A stretch of 64,000 nt of DNA from Mucilaginibacter sabulilitoris (GTDB lineage Bacteria > Bacteroidota > Bacteroidia > Sphingobacteriales > Sphingobacteriaceae), in assembly GCF_034262375.1 (NCBI RefSeq), contig NZ_CP139558.1, positions 7,488,306-7,552,305 on the forward strand, written 5' to 3'. A model generated the notes under the pieces. It did not search any database. It was not told the DNA's origin and was given only the letters and a program-made list of their open reading frames with translations. Below are positions 1-8,298 of the stretch, one piece after another. The position numbers and the translations under genes are program-made. Every line of letters begins with the position of its first letter. Position 1 is the first letter of the stretch.

Positions 1-2
1 AT

Positions 3-191
3 GATCAGGCCATACAATACCTTCGTCGCGACAATATCGACCTGAACCCAACCGAAAAAGGGTGGAGCCTGATGAACTTTGAGGGCCATGCACTGGGCTG
101 GGCCAAATTGCTACCCAATCGAATCAATAACTATTATCCTAAAGAGATCAGGATTTTGGCCCCCCAGCCCCCTAAAAGGGGAGCTGTCTAA
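3..191 (+). CDS. RsmF-like rRNA cytosine-C5 methyltransferase, C-terminal fragment
   Basis: This is an open frame entering from the left edge and ending at TAA 189-191, so only the last 62 residues are present. The fragment carries a run with GHALGWAKLLPNRINNYYP, the conserved C-terminal segment of Bacteroidota NOL1/NOP2/Sun-type rRNA m5C methyltransferases (RsmF/YebU group), where it belongs to the RNA-binding tail. The SAM-binding and catalytic cysteine motifs would lie outside the window. The last residues (APQPPKRGAV) are translated from a dispersed intergenic repeat (158-183) and probably are not ancestral protein sequence. The family call rests on this short tail only. Confidence 0.7.
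   Translation, partial: DQAIQYLRRDNIDLNPTEKGWSLMNFEGHALGWAKLLPNRINNYYPKEIRILAPQPPKRGAV
158..183. repeat. Dispersed C-rich palindromic repeat (family E)
   Basis: The motif GGCCCCCCAGCCCCCTAAAA followed by GGGGAG overlaps the end of the methyltransferase frame. Related copies are at 258-282, 45716-45745 and, in the other orientation, 47520-47543. Each forms a CCCCxTxxxGGGG hairpin. Confidence 0.7.
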
Positions 192-257
192 ACAGGGCAA
201 AAAAAGAGACACATGTGATGTGTCTCTACATAAATAATACCTTGTAAATCAAAAGTT

Positions 258-282
258 CCCCCTTCAGGAGGTTAGGGGGCTT
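258..282. repeat. Dispersed C-rich palindromic repeat (family E)
   Basis: CCCCCTTCAGGAGGTTAGGGGG is the opposite orientation of the 45716-45745 copy and sits directly downstream of the leftward CoA-binding protein gene. Confidence 0.6.
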
Positions 283-648
283 CTAATATTGCCCTATAGA
301 TAACAGTACCAACGTGCAGGCATTTTCTGTTTCGATACCTTTTTCGTTGGCCATGCGACGCAGCTCGGAGTTTTCAGTACCCGGGTTAAAAATAATGCGC
401 TTTGGATGGGTGTCTAATATATAATTATATAACGATTGCTGATTTTGCGGTCCCACATATAAAGTTATCGTATCAATATCGCCATGTATAGTTTCAGGCT
501 TTTCAATAGGTACACCCGCAACTTCGCCTGTTTTTATACCTACATTTACTATAGTATGTCCTTTACTTACCAGCCTGTTTGATGCCAGGTAAGCATATCT
601 GCTGGTATCGGGCGTGGCGCCCAGTACCAATGTTTTTTTGTCAGCCAT
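283..648 (-). CDS. CoA-binding domain protein (YccU-like)
   Basis: This 121-residue protein is close to the family's usual length. The N-terminal glycine motif (LGATPDTSRYAYLA, about residues 9-22) and the later segment RIIFNPGTENSELRR fit the Rossmann-type CoA_binding_2 family. These are small cytoplasmic proteins thought to bind CoA; no reaction is assigned. The start ATG at 648 lies inside the end of the DinB-like gene, with an 8-bp overlap, so it is the last gene of a leftward three-gene operon with the DinB-like protein and the FAD dehydrogenase. Family call is firm and the cellular role is unknown. Confidence 0.85.
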   Translation of the reverse strand: MADKKTLVLGATPDTSRYAYLASNRLVSKGHTIVNVGIKTGEVAGVPIEKPETIHGDIDTITLYVGPQNQQSLYNYILDTHPKRIIFNPGTENSELRRMANEKGIETENACTLVLLSIGQY

Positions 649-1126
649 TTATTATTCTGTTTAACAGCGCAATCTGGGCCGAGTGGTATATATGATGCTG
701 TATCAATCCGTTGATCAGTTCTTCATAAGTTACGCCGGTTCCTTGTTCGCGGTCTCTTTCGTCGTTAGTAGCCTCACTCCATTGTTCAGGAGGGAAGTTT
801 TGGATAACGCCTACCAAATTTACATTAACCAGTTTCAAATCATCAACATAATTCTGCCATTTTTGTTCGTCGGGGCTGCCGGTTTCGGGCCAGTCGCCGC
901 TGATAGGTATACCTGCGGCTAAGCCGTTCATCCGGTCCATCACTTCTTCTGTCCAGGCAATCATGTGTAAAACTATCTCGGCTATATTATGTACCGAACC
1001 GGGCGGCTTTTCATAGGCGGCTTCAAAGCTGATGCCTTCAACAATGTCATAAACCGGCGAACCATACCAGGGATCGCCCGATAATATGTTTTCTAACTGG
1101 TGCGAAAGTTCTTTTGAAATGCTCAT
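641..1126 (-). CDS. DinB-like (DinB_2) superfamily protein
   Basis: This 161-residue protein has the DinB/YfiT four-helix bundle pattern. A histidine near residue 47 (VHNIAEIVLHMIAW) and a C-terminal histidine cluster (IQHHIYHSAQIALL) are the expected metal ligands. Such proteins are putative metal-dependent hydrolases or thiol transferases, and substrate cannot be inferred here. I chose the ATG at 1126 rather than an upstream in-frame ATG at 1156, because it overlaps the stop of the FAD dehydrogenase as ATGA, which is typical translational coupling. The gene is in the middle of a leftward operon. Confidence 0.85.
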   Translation of the reverse strand: MSISKELSHQLENILSGDPWYGSPVYDIVEGISFEAAYEKPPGSVHNIAEIVLHMIAWTEEVMDRMNGLAAGIPISGDWPETGSPDEQKWQNYVDDLKLVNVNLVGVIQNFPPEQWSEATNDERDREQGTGVTYEELINGLIQHHIYHSAQIALLNRIING

Positions 1127-2673
1127 GATAATATTTTTAAAGTTGCCGATGCACAATTAATACCATCTATAGCAGCAGAAATAATGCCACCTGCGTACCC
1201 TGCACCCTCGCCACACGGAAATAATCCCTGCACCTGCGGATGCTGTAAGGTTTCCTTATCCCTTGGCACTTTTACCGGCGATGAGGTGCGCGACTCAACA
1301 CCCACCAATAAGGCCTCATTTGTATAATAGCCTTTCATTTTTTTACCAAATACGGGTAATGCGCTTTGCAAGCGTCTATGTATCCATAAAGGTAACACTT
1401 CTTTTAACTCAATGCTTTTGGTACCAGGCAAATAAGAGTTTACGGGCAAATTATTTGATAAACGCCCCTCTACAAAATCAACCATACGCTGGCCGGGCGC
1501 AACCAGGTTACCACCACCGGCCAAAAACGCGGCATGTTCTGCCTGCTGCTGAAAACGCAGCATCAGGAAAGGGTCATTTTCATCCCCAGGTACATCCTCC
1601 ATATTTATTTGTACCACCGTACCCGAGTTGGCGAAAGGATTATTCCGTTTTGAAGGACTCCAGCCATTCACCACAATTTCGTTGGCTTCGGTAGCGCAGG
1701 GGGCAATAATACCACCCGGGCACATGCAAAAAGAAAATACGCCCCGGCCATCTACCTGTTCAACCAGGTTGTAGTATGAGGGGGGCAAATCAGGGCCGCG
1801 GTATTCGCAATGGTACTGGGCCCTGTCAATAATTTCCTGCGGATGCTCTATCCGTACCCCCAAGGCAAAAGGTTTGGCTTCTATCAATATGTTTTGGTGA
1901 TGCAGCATTTCAAAAACATCCCGTGCCGAATGCCCCGTTGCCAGGATCACAGCGTCTGATGTTAATTTTTCACCGGTAGATAGTTTCACTCCTTTTATTT
2001 TACCAAACTCTACCAGCAGGGCCGTCACTTTAGTATCAAAAAGTACCTCGCCACCTGCATTCAGTATGGTTTCGCGCATGGCGGTAATAATCTGCGGTAG
2101 TTTATTGGTGCCAATGTGCGGCCGGGCATCAATCAGTATATTTCCATCGGCACCATGCGCAACAAACATTTTCAACACCTCGTTAACATCGCCGCGTTTG
2201 GTTGAGCGGGTGTACAATTTACCGTCGGAATACGTACCGGCACCGCCCTCGCCAAAGCAATAGTTCGATTCGGGATTTACCAGCCCCTGTTTATTAATAT
2301 TGGCCAGATCGCGGCGGCGCTGTTTAACATCCTTACCCCGCTCAATAATAACCGGTTTTAACCCCAGCTTAATGCACTGCAATGCCGCAAACAAACCCGC
2401 CGGACCGGCACCTACTATAATAACAGGGCGGCCAAACTGCACATCGGGATAATTAATGGCATATATTTCGGGCTCATAAACCTGGTTTAAAAATACCTGC
2501 ACCTGCATGCGGTACAAAACTTTGCGCCCGCGGGCATCAATAGACCGCTTGATTACTTTTACTGCCGAAATGTTTTTGGGTTGAATATTTAAAGAAGCCG
2601 CCGCCAGACGTGTTATGACTGCTTCGTCTTCCTGCTGCCCTGGAGGGCATACTATTTCTGTTTCTTTTATCAT
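1123..2673 (-). CDS. FAD-dependent dehydrogenase (COG2509 type)
   Basis: The product has 516 residues. An N-terminal region of about 80 residues precedes the FAD-binding motif VIIVGAGPAGLFAA (GxGxxG at about 88-93), followed by the family-typical segment FGEGGAGTYSDGKLYTR and the C-terminal FAD-contact region with CGEGAGYAGGI near residue 490. This matches the uncharacterised COG2509 NAD(P)/FAD-dependent oxidoreductases of full length. It is the first gene of the leftward trio; its TGA overlaps the DinB-like start. The electron donor and acceptor are unknown. Cytoplasmic, with no signal peptide. Confidence 0.88.
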   Translation of the reverse strand: MIKETEIVCPPGQQEDEAVITRLAAASLNIQPKNISAVKVIKRSIDARGRKVLYRMQVQVFLNQVYEPEIYAINYPDVQFGRPVIIVGAGPAGLFAALQCIKLGLKPVIIERGKDVKQRRRDLANINKQGLVNPESNYCFGEGGAGTYSDGKLYTRSTKRGDVNEVLKMFVAHGADGNILIDARPHIGTNKLPQIITAMRETILNAGGEVLFDTKVTALLVEFGKIKGVKLSTGEKLTSDAVILATGHSARDVFEMLHHQNILIEAKPFALGVRIEHPQEIIDRAQYHCEYRGPDLPPSYYNLVEQVDGRGVFSFCMCPGGIIAPCATEANEIVVNGWSPSKRNNPFANSGTVVQINMEDVPGDENDPFLMLRFQQQAEHAAFLAGGGNLVAPGQRMVDFVEGRLSNNLPVNSYLPGTKSIELKEVLPLWIHRRLQSALPVFGKKMKGYYTNEALLVGVESRTSSPVKVPRDKETLQHPQVQGLFPCGEGAGYAGGIISAAIDGINCASATLKILS

Positions 2674-3175
2674 GGTAACTGCCGGGTTTTTATCCCGGAT
2701 GGGAGCAAAGGTAGAAAAAATTGGCCTATCAGCGGCGTTAACTCACCCCGACATCACTCCGCTTGTCGCCCCCCTCTTTGGCTTCGCCATAAATAGGGTA
2801 ATGGATTAAATAAAGAAAGCGTCATGGCGAGGCATGACGCACCCCCCCCTCAAAATCTCCCCCAAAAGGGGAGACTTTGAAATGTCTTTTTAAGCCCTCT
2901 CCTTTGGAGAGGGTTGGGTGAGGCTCATGCCTCGCCATGACGCAATCTTTCCCCAACCCTCTTTGCGCCGCAGGCGTAGGGTGGTCGAGCAAAGCGACGA
3001 CCGGGTGAGTCAATAAGCAGGTGAGTCAATCCACCAAAAACCGTCCGCAGGTGCACAATGACCGTCCGCTATCGAACAGTTTTAAACACCTATAAAATTT
3101 TATTTTACTGAAAATCAACTACTTACAAAATGGCATCTGTATTGGCATAGGCTCAATATAAAATTACAACACAAA
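2674..3175. repeat. Repeat-rich intergenic region with inverted MITE-like arms
   Basis: This 502-bp gap between divergent genes has no convincing gene. The left arm at about 2739-2800 (ACTCACCCCGACATCACTCC onward) and the right arm at about 2948-3014 (ending GACGACCGGGTGAGTC) are inverted relatives of each other and of the pair at 40619-40812. Between them lies another repeat, CCCTCTCCTTTGGAGAGGG plus TTGGGTGAGG at about 2892-2922, with relatives at 3756-3778 and 15080-15170. A leftward 63-codon frame across this block is translated repeat. Confidence 0.7.
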
Positions 3176-3745
3176 ATGAATATCGCCGAAGACCGCTTGA
3201 TGACCATTTGGGAAGGATGTTTGAAAAACGACCGCAAGCAACAGGAACAATTATACAGATTATTAGCCCCACGCATGCTGGCCGTGTGCATGCGTTACGC
3301 AACTGACAAAGACGAAGCGCAGGACATACTGCAGGAAGGCTTTATAAAAATGTTCAGAAACATGAACAATTATCGGGGCGATGGTAGCCTGGAGGGCTGG
3401 ATACGCCGTATTATGGTACATTGCGCCATCTCCCGTTACCGCAAATTAAAACCAATGGTTTTGGTTGAGGATTTTGCCGCCGAAAGCAGCATGCCTATGA
3501 GTAAATCATATAACGATAACGGTTTGGAAGCAAAGGACCTGATGAAACTTATTCAAAAGCTGCCTAAAACTTACCGCTCTGTATTTAGCATGTACGCTAT
3601 TGAAGGTTATTCGCACCAGGAAATAGGCAACTCATTAGGCATGACCGAGCTTTTATCGCGCACTACACTGTACCGTGCACGTAACGTACTAAAAGAAATG
3701 ATAGCCAAGCTTACTTCCCGTGAGCAGCATTGCCTGGCAGGGTAA
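3176..3745 (+). CDS. RNA polymerase ECF sigma factor
   Basis: This 189-residue sigma-70 family protein has region 2 at about residues 20-85 (RYATDKDEAQDILQEGF, then GWIRRIMVHCAISRYRK) and region 4 at about 125-175 (LPKTYRSVFSMYAIEGYSHQ, then a helix-turn-helix). It would direct RNA polymerase to a small regulon. In this family the recognition helix usually reads like GTSKSQLSRAR; here it is LLSRTTLYRAR. No anti-sigma gene follows: the next gene is lemA after about 300 bp. So it is an orphan ECF factor as far as this window shows. The long repeat-rich upstream gap gives no clear autoregulatory promoter. Confidence 0.9.
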   Translation: MNIAEDRLMTIWEGCLKNDRKQQEQLYRLLAPRMLAVCMRYATDKDEAQDILQEGFIKMFRNMNNYRGDGSLEGWIRRIMVHCAISRYRKLKPMVLVEDFAAESSMPMSKSYNDNGLEAKDLMKLIQKLPKTYRSVFSMYAIEGYSHQEIGNSLGMTELLSRTTLYRARNVLKEMIAKLTSREQHCLAG

Positions 3746-3755
3746 AATTTGCCCT

Positions 3756-3778
3756 GCCTTCTCCCTGGCGGAGAAGGC
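3756..3778. repeat. Hairpin repeat after the sigma gene (family A)
   Basis: GCCTTCTCC and GGAGAAGGC form a perfect 9-bp stem around CTGGC. It matches the family at 2892-2922 and 15140-15165 and may also act as a terminator, although no T-tract follows. The rest of the 297-bp gap up to lemA shows no gene. Confidence 0.6.
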
Positions 3779-4042
3779 ACTTACATTACCCCTTCACCTT
3801 TCCGGTTCGGGTACTATAATGTGTAAACTCACATATAGCCGGTTTATCGCTTATTTCTTAAAGCTTTACATAAATCTTCACGTTTATATTAAGTAGCAAC
3901 AATAACCGCTTGCAGCTTAAATCTTTTAATTATCTTTAGAGGTGTGTATCTTGACATGTTGTCATAACTATTGGCTGTTGTAACAACGGTACACCTTTTG
4001 TAATCTAAAACTGAAAACACATATCAAAAAAAGCATAATTAA

Positions 4043-4621
4043 ATGAAAAAGCTACTCTCAGTAATACTCATTATAACCGCGGCTATGTCATTAAGCTCAT
4101 GCAGTTATAACAGCATGGTTAAAATGGACGAGAACGTAAAAACCAAGTGGGCCGCCGTGCAGAGCCAGTACCAACGCCGCAGCGATTTGATACCTAACCT
4201 CGTTAATACCGTTAAAGGTGCCGCTAATTTTGAAAAGAGCACCCTAACCGCCGTTGTTGAAGCACGTGCCAAGGCAACAGCCGTTCAAGTTGACCCGACC
4301 AAGCTAACACCTGAATCTATCAAGGCCTTCCAGGCAGCACAGGGCGAGTTAAGTTCGGCATTGGGCAGGTTGCTGGTTGTTACCGAAAACTATCCTAACT
4401 TAAAAACCAACGAAAACTTCCTGGGTTTACAGGCTCAGATTGAAGGTACAGAAAACCGCATACAGGTGGCCCGTCAGGATTTTAATACTTCTGTTCAGGA
4501 ATTTAATACCAAAATTCGTTCATTCCCGGCCAATATAACAGCAAAAATGTTCGGCTTTAGCGAAAAAGGATACTTCACCGCCGAGCCCGGATCTGATAAA
4601 GCACCCAAAGTTCAGTTTTAA
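4043..4621 (+). CDS. LemA family lipoprotein
   Basis: This 192-residue protein starts with a lipoprotein signal (MSLSSCSYN, lipobox Cys at about 20). The family signature follows: VKTKWAAVQSQYQRRSDLIPNLVNTVKGAANFE, of which I cite VQSQYQRRSDLIPNLV, then ENYPNLKTNENFLGLQAQIE. LemA proteins are membrane-anchored helical bundles of unclear biochemical role. In many bacteria lemA precedes TPM-domain proteins, exactly as here (two TPM genes follow on the same strand at 4739 and 5185). Full length. The 117-bp gap to the next gene holds an 18-bp-stem hairpin, so the three may not be one simple transcript. Confidence 0.92.
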   Translation: MKKLLSVILIITAAMSLSSCSYNSMVKMDENVKTKWAAVQSQYQRRSDLIPNLVNTVKGAANFEKSTLTAVVEARAKATAVQVDPTKLTPESIKAFQAAQGELSSALGRLLVVTENYPNLKTNENFLGLQAQIEGTENRIQVARQDFNTSVQEFNTKIRSFPANITAKMFGFSEKGYFTAEPGSDKAPKVQF

Positions 4622-4637
4622 TGAATGGTTAATGATT

Positions 4638-4692
4638 TGTTGGATTATTGATTTCAAACACTCATCAGGTCAGCGAAATCAATAATCCAACA
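4638..4692. repeat. Inverted repeat between lemA and TPM gene
   Basis: Arms 4638-4655 (TGTTGGATTATTGATTTC) and 4675-4692 are perfect 18-bp reverse complements around a 19-bp loop. The stem is AT-rich and no T-run follows, so it is not a classic terminator. It is followed by AT-rich TTAATTCAATAATTCAC-like sequence running up to the next start codon. Confidence 0.85.
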
Positions 4693-4738
4693 TCTAAAAA
4701 CTCACTAAATCATTAATTCAATAATTCACTAATTAAAA

Positions 4739-5173
4739 ATGGCAGTATTTAACGAAGAAGAACAGCAGCGCATTCAGAAAGCCATTGAGGAAGCTGAGAA
4801 ACGGAGCTCAGGCGAGATCAGGGTATGTATTGAAAAAAAATGCAGCGAGGATGTGCTTGACCGGGCGGCCAAATATTTTTATCAACTTAACATGCACAAA
4901 ACCAAACTGCGTCATGGCGTGCTTATTTATGTAGCCACTGTCGACAGGAAATTTGCCATTATTGGTGATGCGGGTATCAATAAAGTGGTGCCGGATAATT
5001 TTTGGGATAACACCAAGGAAGATATGCTGAAACATTTTAAGTATGGCGATATTGTGGAGGGAATTGTTACTGGCTTAAAAATTGCCGGCGAACAATTGCA
5101 AAAGTATTTTCCTCATTCGCAGGATAACGACAACGAATTATCCGATGACATCGCCTTTATGGACGGTGATTAA
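4739..5173 (+). CDS. TPM domain protein (YgcG/Psb32 fold)
   Basis: This 144-residue protein is a single TPM domain: RIQKAIEEAEKRSSGEIRVC at the start, then GVLIYVATVDRKFAIIGDAG and a VVPDNFWDN segment. It has no signal peptide or membrane segment, so it appears cytoplasmic, unlike its exported neighbour. TPM domains are linked to membrane-protein and photosystem maintenance in other lineages; here the role is unknown. It lies 11 bp upstream of the second TPM gene and downstream of lemA, the standard LemA-TPM-TPM arrangement. Confidence 0.88.
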   Translation: MAVFNEEEQQRIQKAIEEAEKRSSGEIRVCIEKKCSEDVLDRAAKYFYQLNMHKTKLRHGVLIYVATVDRKFAIIGDAGINKVVPDNFWDNTKEDMLKHFKYGDIVEGIVTGLKIAGEQLQKYFPHSQDNDNELSDDIAFMDGD

Positions 5174-5184
5174 TCTTTAAACTC

Positions 5185-5985
5185 ATGTTCAAAAAAATAA
5201 TATTGTTCTTTAGCCTGCTGCTATGCGCCTTTGTGGTGTTTGCACAGGATTTTCCGGAACGCTCAACCACGCTGGTTACCGACTATACCCATACGCTATC
5301 GGCAGATGATAAGCAAAAGCTGGAAAATAAACTGGTTGCCTTTAATGATTCTACGTCAACCCAAATAGCGGTGGTAATGCTCAAATCGGTAGGCAACTAT
5401 GACATTAATGAGTATGGCGCTGCGCTGGGCCGCAAATGGGGCATAGGGCAAAAAGGAAAAAACAACGGTATACTGATATTAGTTGCCCTTGGCGACCGTA
5501 AACTTACCATACAAACCGGTTATGGCGCCGAAGGCGCCCTGCCTGATATTATTACCCAGCAAATAAGGGTGAATGATATTAACCCGCGTTTTAAACAGGG
5601 CGATTACTACGGCGGCCTCAACGCCGGTATCGATCAGATTATTAAATATACCAAAGGTGAGTACAAGGCCGATAAAAAGCCACAGCGAAAAGGCGACAGC
5701 CCGGGCGGCAGCATCCTGATCGTATTCATTATTATCGTAGTGATCGTCATCATCGTTTTCCGCAACCGTGGAGGTGGCGGCGGTCGCCAGATTATTGGCA
5801 GCCGTGGTGGCGCCAGTCCGTTCTGGTGGTTTTTAGCCGGCAACATGCTTGGTCGGGGCAGTGGCGGAGGCGGCTGGGGCGGCTTTAGCGGTGGCGGCAG
5901 AGACAGTGGTGGTGATAGCGGCGGGGGCTTCGGCGGTTTTGGCGGAGGCGACTTTGGCGGTGGCGGCTCCGGCGGCAGCTGGTAA
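5185..5985 (+). CDS. Exported TPM domain membrane protein with glycine-rich tail (YgcG-like)
   Basis: The product has 266 residues. A signal peptide (about 1-20, ending VVFAQ) is followed by a TPM domain (about 28-150) with LTIQTGYGAEGALPD, a transmembrane helix at about 175-193 (ILIVFIIIVVIVIIVF), and a strongly glycine/serine-rich C-terminus ending GGGGSGGSW. This is the full YgcG architecture: an extracytoplasmic TPM domain anchored by one helix. The Gly-rich tail is normal for the family. Probably co-transcribed with the preceding TPM gene (11-bp gap). Confidence 0.9.
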   Translation: MFKKIILFFSLLLCAFVVFAQDFPERSTTLVTDYTHTLSADDKQKLENKLVAFNDSTSTQIAVVMLKSVGNYDINEYGAALGRKWGIGQKGKNNGILILVALGDRKLTIQTGYGAEGALPDIITQQIRVNDINPRFKQGDYYGGLNAGIDQIIKYTKGEYKADKKPQRKGDSPGGSILIVFIIIVVIVIIVFRNRGGGGGRQIIGSRGGASPFWWFLAGNMLGRGSGGGGWGGFSGGGRDSGGDSGGGFGGFGGGDFGGGGSGGSW

Positions 5986-6140
5986 GCCGTTATTAAATTA
6001 ATGATTTATTGAATTATTGATTAGGCGTTCTTCTAATTAATAATTCAATAATTAATCTCTCCTCAATCGCTAATTCAATAACTCAATAATTACCTCCACC
6101 ACCTCAATAATTCAATAACTCAGTAATTCAATAATTTAAA
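5986..6140. repeat. AT-rich tandem motif upstream of NUDIX gene
   Basis: About ten loose copies of CAATAATT/TCAATAACT-type units fill the gap between the TPM gene and the NUDIX start. The last unit ends 12 bp before the ATG. A shorter run of the same motif lies just before the TPM start at 4739. Confidence 0.7.
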
Positions 6141-6686
6141 ATGGATCTTACCTGGAAATTACTTTCATCCACCTATATACATAAAGGCCCCTGGGCCACC
6201 CTCCGTACCGACCGCTGTGAAATGCCTGATGGGCGTATTGTAGAAGATTATTACGTATTAGAGTACAGCAATTGGGTTAACGCCGTTGCCATCACCGAAG
6301 ACAACAAAGTGCTGATGGTAAAGCAATACCGCCATGCCGCGGGCATTATATCGTTAGAAATCCCCGGCGGAGTTATAGATGGCGACGAGTCGCCTATTGA
6401 AGGCCTGCGCCGTGAACTGCTGGAAGAAACCGGCTACCGGTTTGATGATTTTGAACTGCTTTGCACTGTTTACGGCAACCCCTCAACTGCTAATAACCAA
6501 ACTTTTACTTACCTGGCCAAAGGCGGCAAAAAAGTACAGGAGCAATCACTTGACGACCATGAAGAGCTGATAGTAGAGGAATATACCATTCCCGAGGTAA
6601 AACAACTGCTGCTGGAAAATAAAGTAGTACAGGCCATGCACTGCGCCGGCCTATTTTATGGTATGGTGAAGCTGGGGGTGATGTAA
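6141..6686 (+). CDS. NUDIX hydrolase
   Basis: This 181-residue protein has a complete Nudix box (GGVIDGDESPIEGLRRELLE followed by ETGY, about residues 78-101) matching GX5EX7REUXEEXGU. The N-terminal strand region and the TYLAKGGKKV segment resemble the ADP-ribose pyrophosphatase subgroup, so hydrolysis of ADP-ribose or a related nucleoside diphosphate derivative is the best guess. The stop codon directly abuts the stop of the convergent NTF2-like gene with no intergenic base, so no separate terminator fits between them. Confidence 0.88.
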   Translation: MDLTWKLLSSTYIHKGPWATLRTDRCEMPDGRIVEDYYVLEYSNWVNAVAITEDNKVLMVKQYRHAAGIISLEIPGGVIDGDESPIEGLRRELLEETGYRFDDFELLCTVYGNPSTANNQTFTYLAKGGKKVQEQSLDDHEELIVEEYTIPEVKQLLLENKVVQAMHCAGLFYGMVKLGVM

Positions 6687-7145
6687 TTACTTCGGGCAAT
6701 TGTCTTTCCGGCGGGTATCTACAACATAAATAATCTTCCATCCGCCGCCGGTTTTCATTAACTGAAAAACATCAACGCCACAGTGACTGAATTTATCGTC
6801 TAAATAAAATTTATATGGTGCCCAAACGCTGGCAAGTTCGCCGTCAATTTTAATATCGGTAATGGATATAAGCTCGTCCCACACACCGTTGTGAGGGGTA
6901 CCCACTGCTTTTATAAACTCATCAGGGTTATCGGTTTCCAAAACTACCGACCCGTCTTTCTCATTAGCCACCGTCTGAAAAACGATGCCCTTTGCAAAGG
7001 TAGAACGCGGCATGGCACTGTCGGACTTGCGCATGGCATCAAACATGGTATTGACTGTTTGCTTTATGGCATCCCTGTCGGTTTGTTGTGCAAACGCCCG
7101 GACTGACAACAATAAAACAAAAATGATAAGGAGTAAATTTTTCAT
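6687..7145 (-). CDS. Exported NTF2-like (SnoaL/DUF4440-type) protein
   Basis: The product has 152 residues with a signal peptide (MKNLLLIIFVLLLSVRAFAQ). The rest fits the NTF2-like cone fold: an N-terminal helix with VNTMFDAMRKSD, then SVWAPYKFYLDDKFSHCGVDVFQL and GGWKIIYVVDTRR at the end, as in DUF4440/SnoaL-like proteins. Its function is unknown; such proteins are often secreted small-molecule-binding or enzyme-like folds. It stands alone and converges end to end on the NUDIX gene. Confidence 0.8.
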   Translation of the reverse strand: MKNLLLIIFVLLLSVRAFAQQTDRDAIKQTVNTMFDAMRKSDSAMPRSTFAKGIVFQTVANEKDGSVVLETDNPDEFIKAVGTPHNGVWDELISITDIKIDGELASVWAPYKFYLDDKFSHCGVDVFQLMKTGGGWKIIYVVDTRRKDNCPK

Positions 7146-7322
7146 GATGATGAGGGGGTTAAATCAGTTTACCCTAATCAATTTACCCAGAACTTTTTAA
7201 GCGCGGCAAAATTTATAAATAAGTGTTAAAATTCATCACTTTCGCATATTTTCGGGCGCTTTTTGAACAGATAACAACCATTTTATATCGCTTTTTAACC
7301 AGTTTATTGTTAAAAAAAATCT

Positions 7323-8192
7323 TTAAAAAGTTTTGCCTGAGTTTACCACCGTTTCGTAAATCTTTACGGCCTCCACAGCTTCCTTTACATCATGAACCCT
7401 TAAAATATGAGCGCCTTTCATCAGGCTAATGGTGTTCAGCACGGTGGTACCATTAAGGGCTTCGGCAGCGGTAGTGCCCAACAAACCGTAGATCATTCTT
7501 TTGCGGGATACACCGGCCAGCATGGGCAAACCGAATATATCAAACTCCTGCAGTCGGTTCATGAGAGCATAGCTATGTTCGGGTTTCTTGGCAAAACCAA
7601 AGCCGGGGTCAATGATCACATCATGAATACCCAACTGCTTAAGCTGCTGATATTTACACACAAAATAATCAAGCACCTCGGTAAAAACATCGTCATATTG
7701 CGCCAATTGGTTCATATTCTGCGGATTACCTTTCATATGCATTAAAATATACGGCACCTGCAAACGGGCTATAGTTGCAAACATATCCGCATCCAGTTGC
7801 CCGCCCGATATATCATTAATAATATACGCCCCGGCCTTAACCGCGGCTTCCGCAACCTGCGCCCTGAAAGTATCAACAGAAAGCACCGCATTAGGAAACG
7901 TCGTCACAACAGCCTCTACAACAGGAAGTAACCGATCAGTTTCTTCGGCAATGGAAATATCCGTTGCGCCCGGGCGCGATGAATAAGCGCCGATATCTAA
8001 AAAAGTGGCGCCTTCATCCAGCATTTTCCCGGCTTGCTGCAGGGCTTCGTCAACAGCAGGCTTGCGGCTACCCGCATAAAAAGAGTCGGGGGTAAGATTA
8101 ATGATCCCCATAACTTTCGGGGACGATAAATCAATAAGTTTACCGCCTGCGTTTAGGGTAACTTTTTTATGAAAAAATGTATCTTTAGCCAA
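7323..8192 (-). CDS. folP: Dihydropteroate synthase
   Basis: This 289-residue TIM-barrel enzyme joins p-aminobenzoate to dihydropterin pyrophosphate in folate synthesis. Visible motifs are VMGIINLTPDSFYAG (about 27-41), FLDIGAYSSRPGA, SVDTFRAQVAE, INDISGG, IDPGFGFAKK and LAGVSRKRMI near the C-terminus, covering the pterin and phosphate pockets and the sulfonamide-site loops. DIGAYSSRPG in place of DIGGESTRPG is a variant I associate with Bacteroidota. It is divergent from the DUF1599 gene. Full length. Confidence 0.95.
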   Translation of the reverse strand: MAKDTFFHKKVTLNAGGKLIDLSSPKVMGIINLTPDSFYAGSRKPAVDEALQQAGKMLDEGATFLDIGAYSSRPGATDISIAEETDRLLPVVEAVVTTFPNAVLSVDTFRAQVAEAAVKAGAYIINDISGGQLDADMFATIARLQVPYILMHMKGNPQNMNQLAQYDDVFTEVLDYFVCKYQQLKQLGIHDVIIDPGFGFAKKPEHSYALMNRLQEFDIFGLPMLAGVSRKRMIYGLLGTTAAEALNGTTVLNTISLMKGAHILRVHDVKEAVEAVKIYETVVNSGKTF

Positions 8193-8234
8193 GTGAGTTT
8201 TAATGTTGCAAGTTTAAATGTTGTAAAGTTAGTT

Positions 8235-8242
8235 TAACTTTG
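8235..8242 (+). promoter_or_regulatory. Candidate Bacteroidota -7 promoter box for DUF1599 operon
   Basis: TAACTTTG fits the TAnnTTTG -7 element of the Bacteroidota primary sigma factor. It lies about 57 bp upstream of the start at 8299. A TTG for the -33 box is present but poorly spaced, so this is a sequence match only. Confidence 0.4.
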
Positions 8243-8298
8243 CAAACATTGGCGAAAACCCAACATTCAAACATTTCAACATTCAAATATTTCAACTT

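Noticed and set aside
1263..1694. Rightward frame inside the FAD dehydrogenase
   Set aside because: Shadow of a well-supported enzyme gene.
2822..3013. Leftward 63-codon open frame
   Set aside because: It is a translation of the family A and MITE-like repeats, with no protein-like features.
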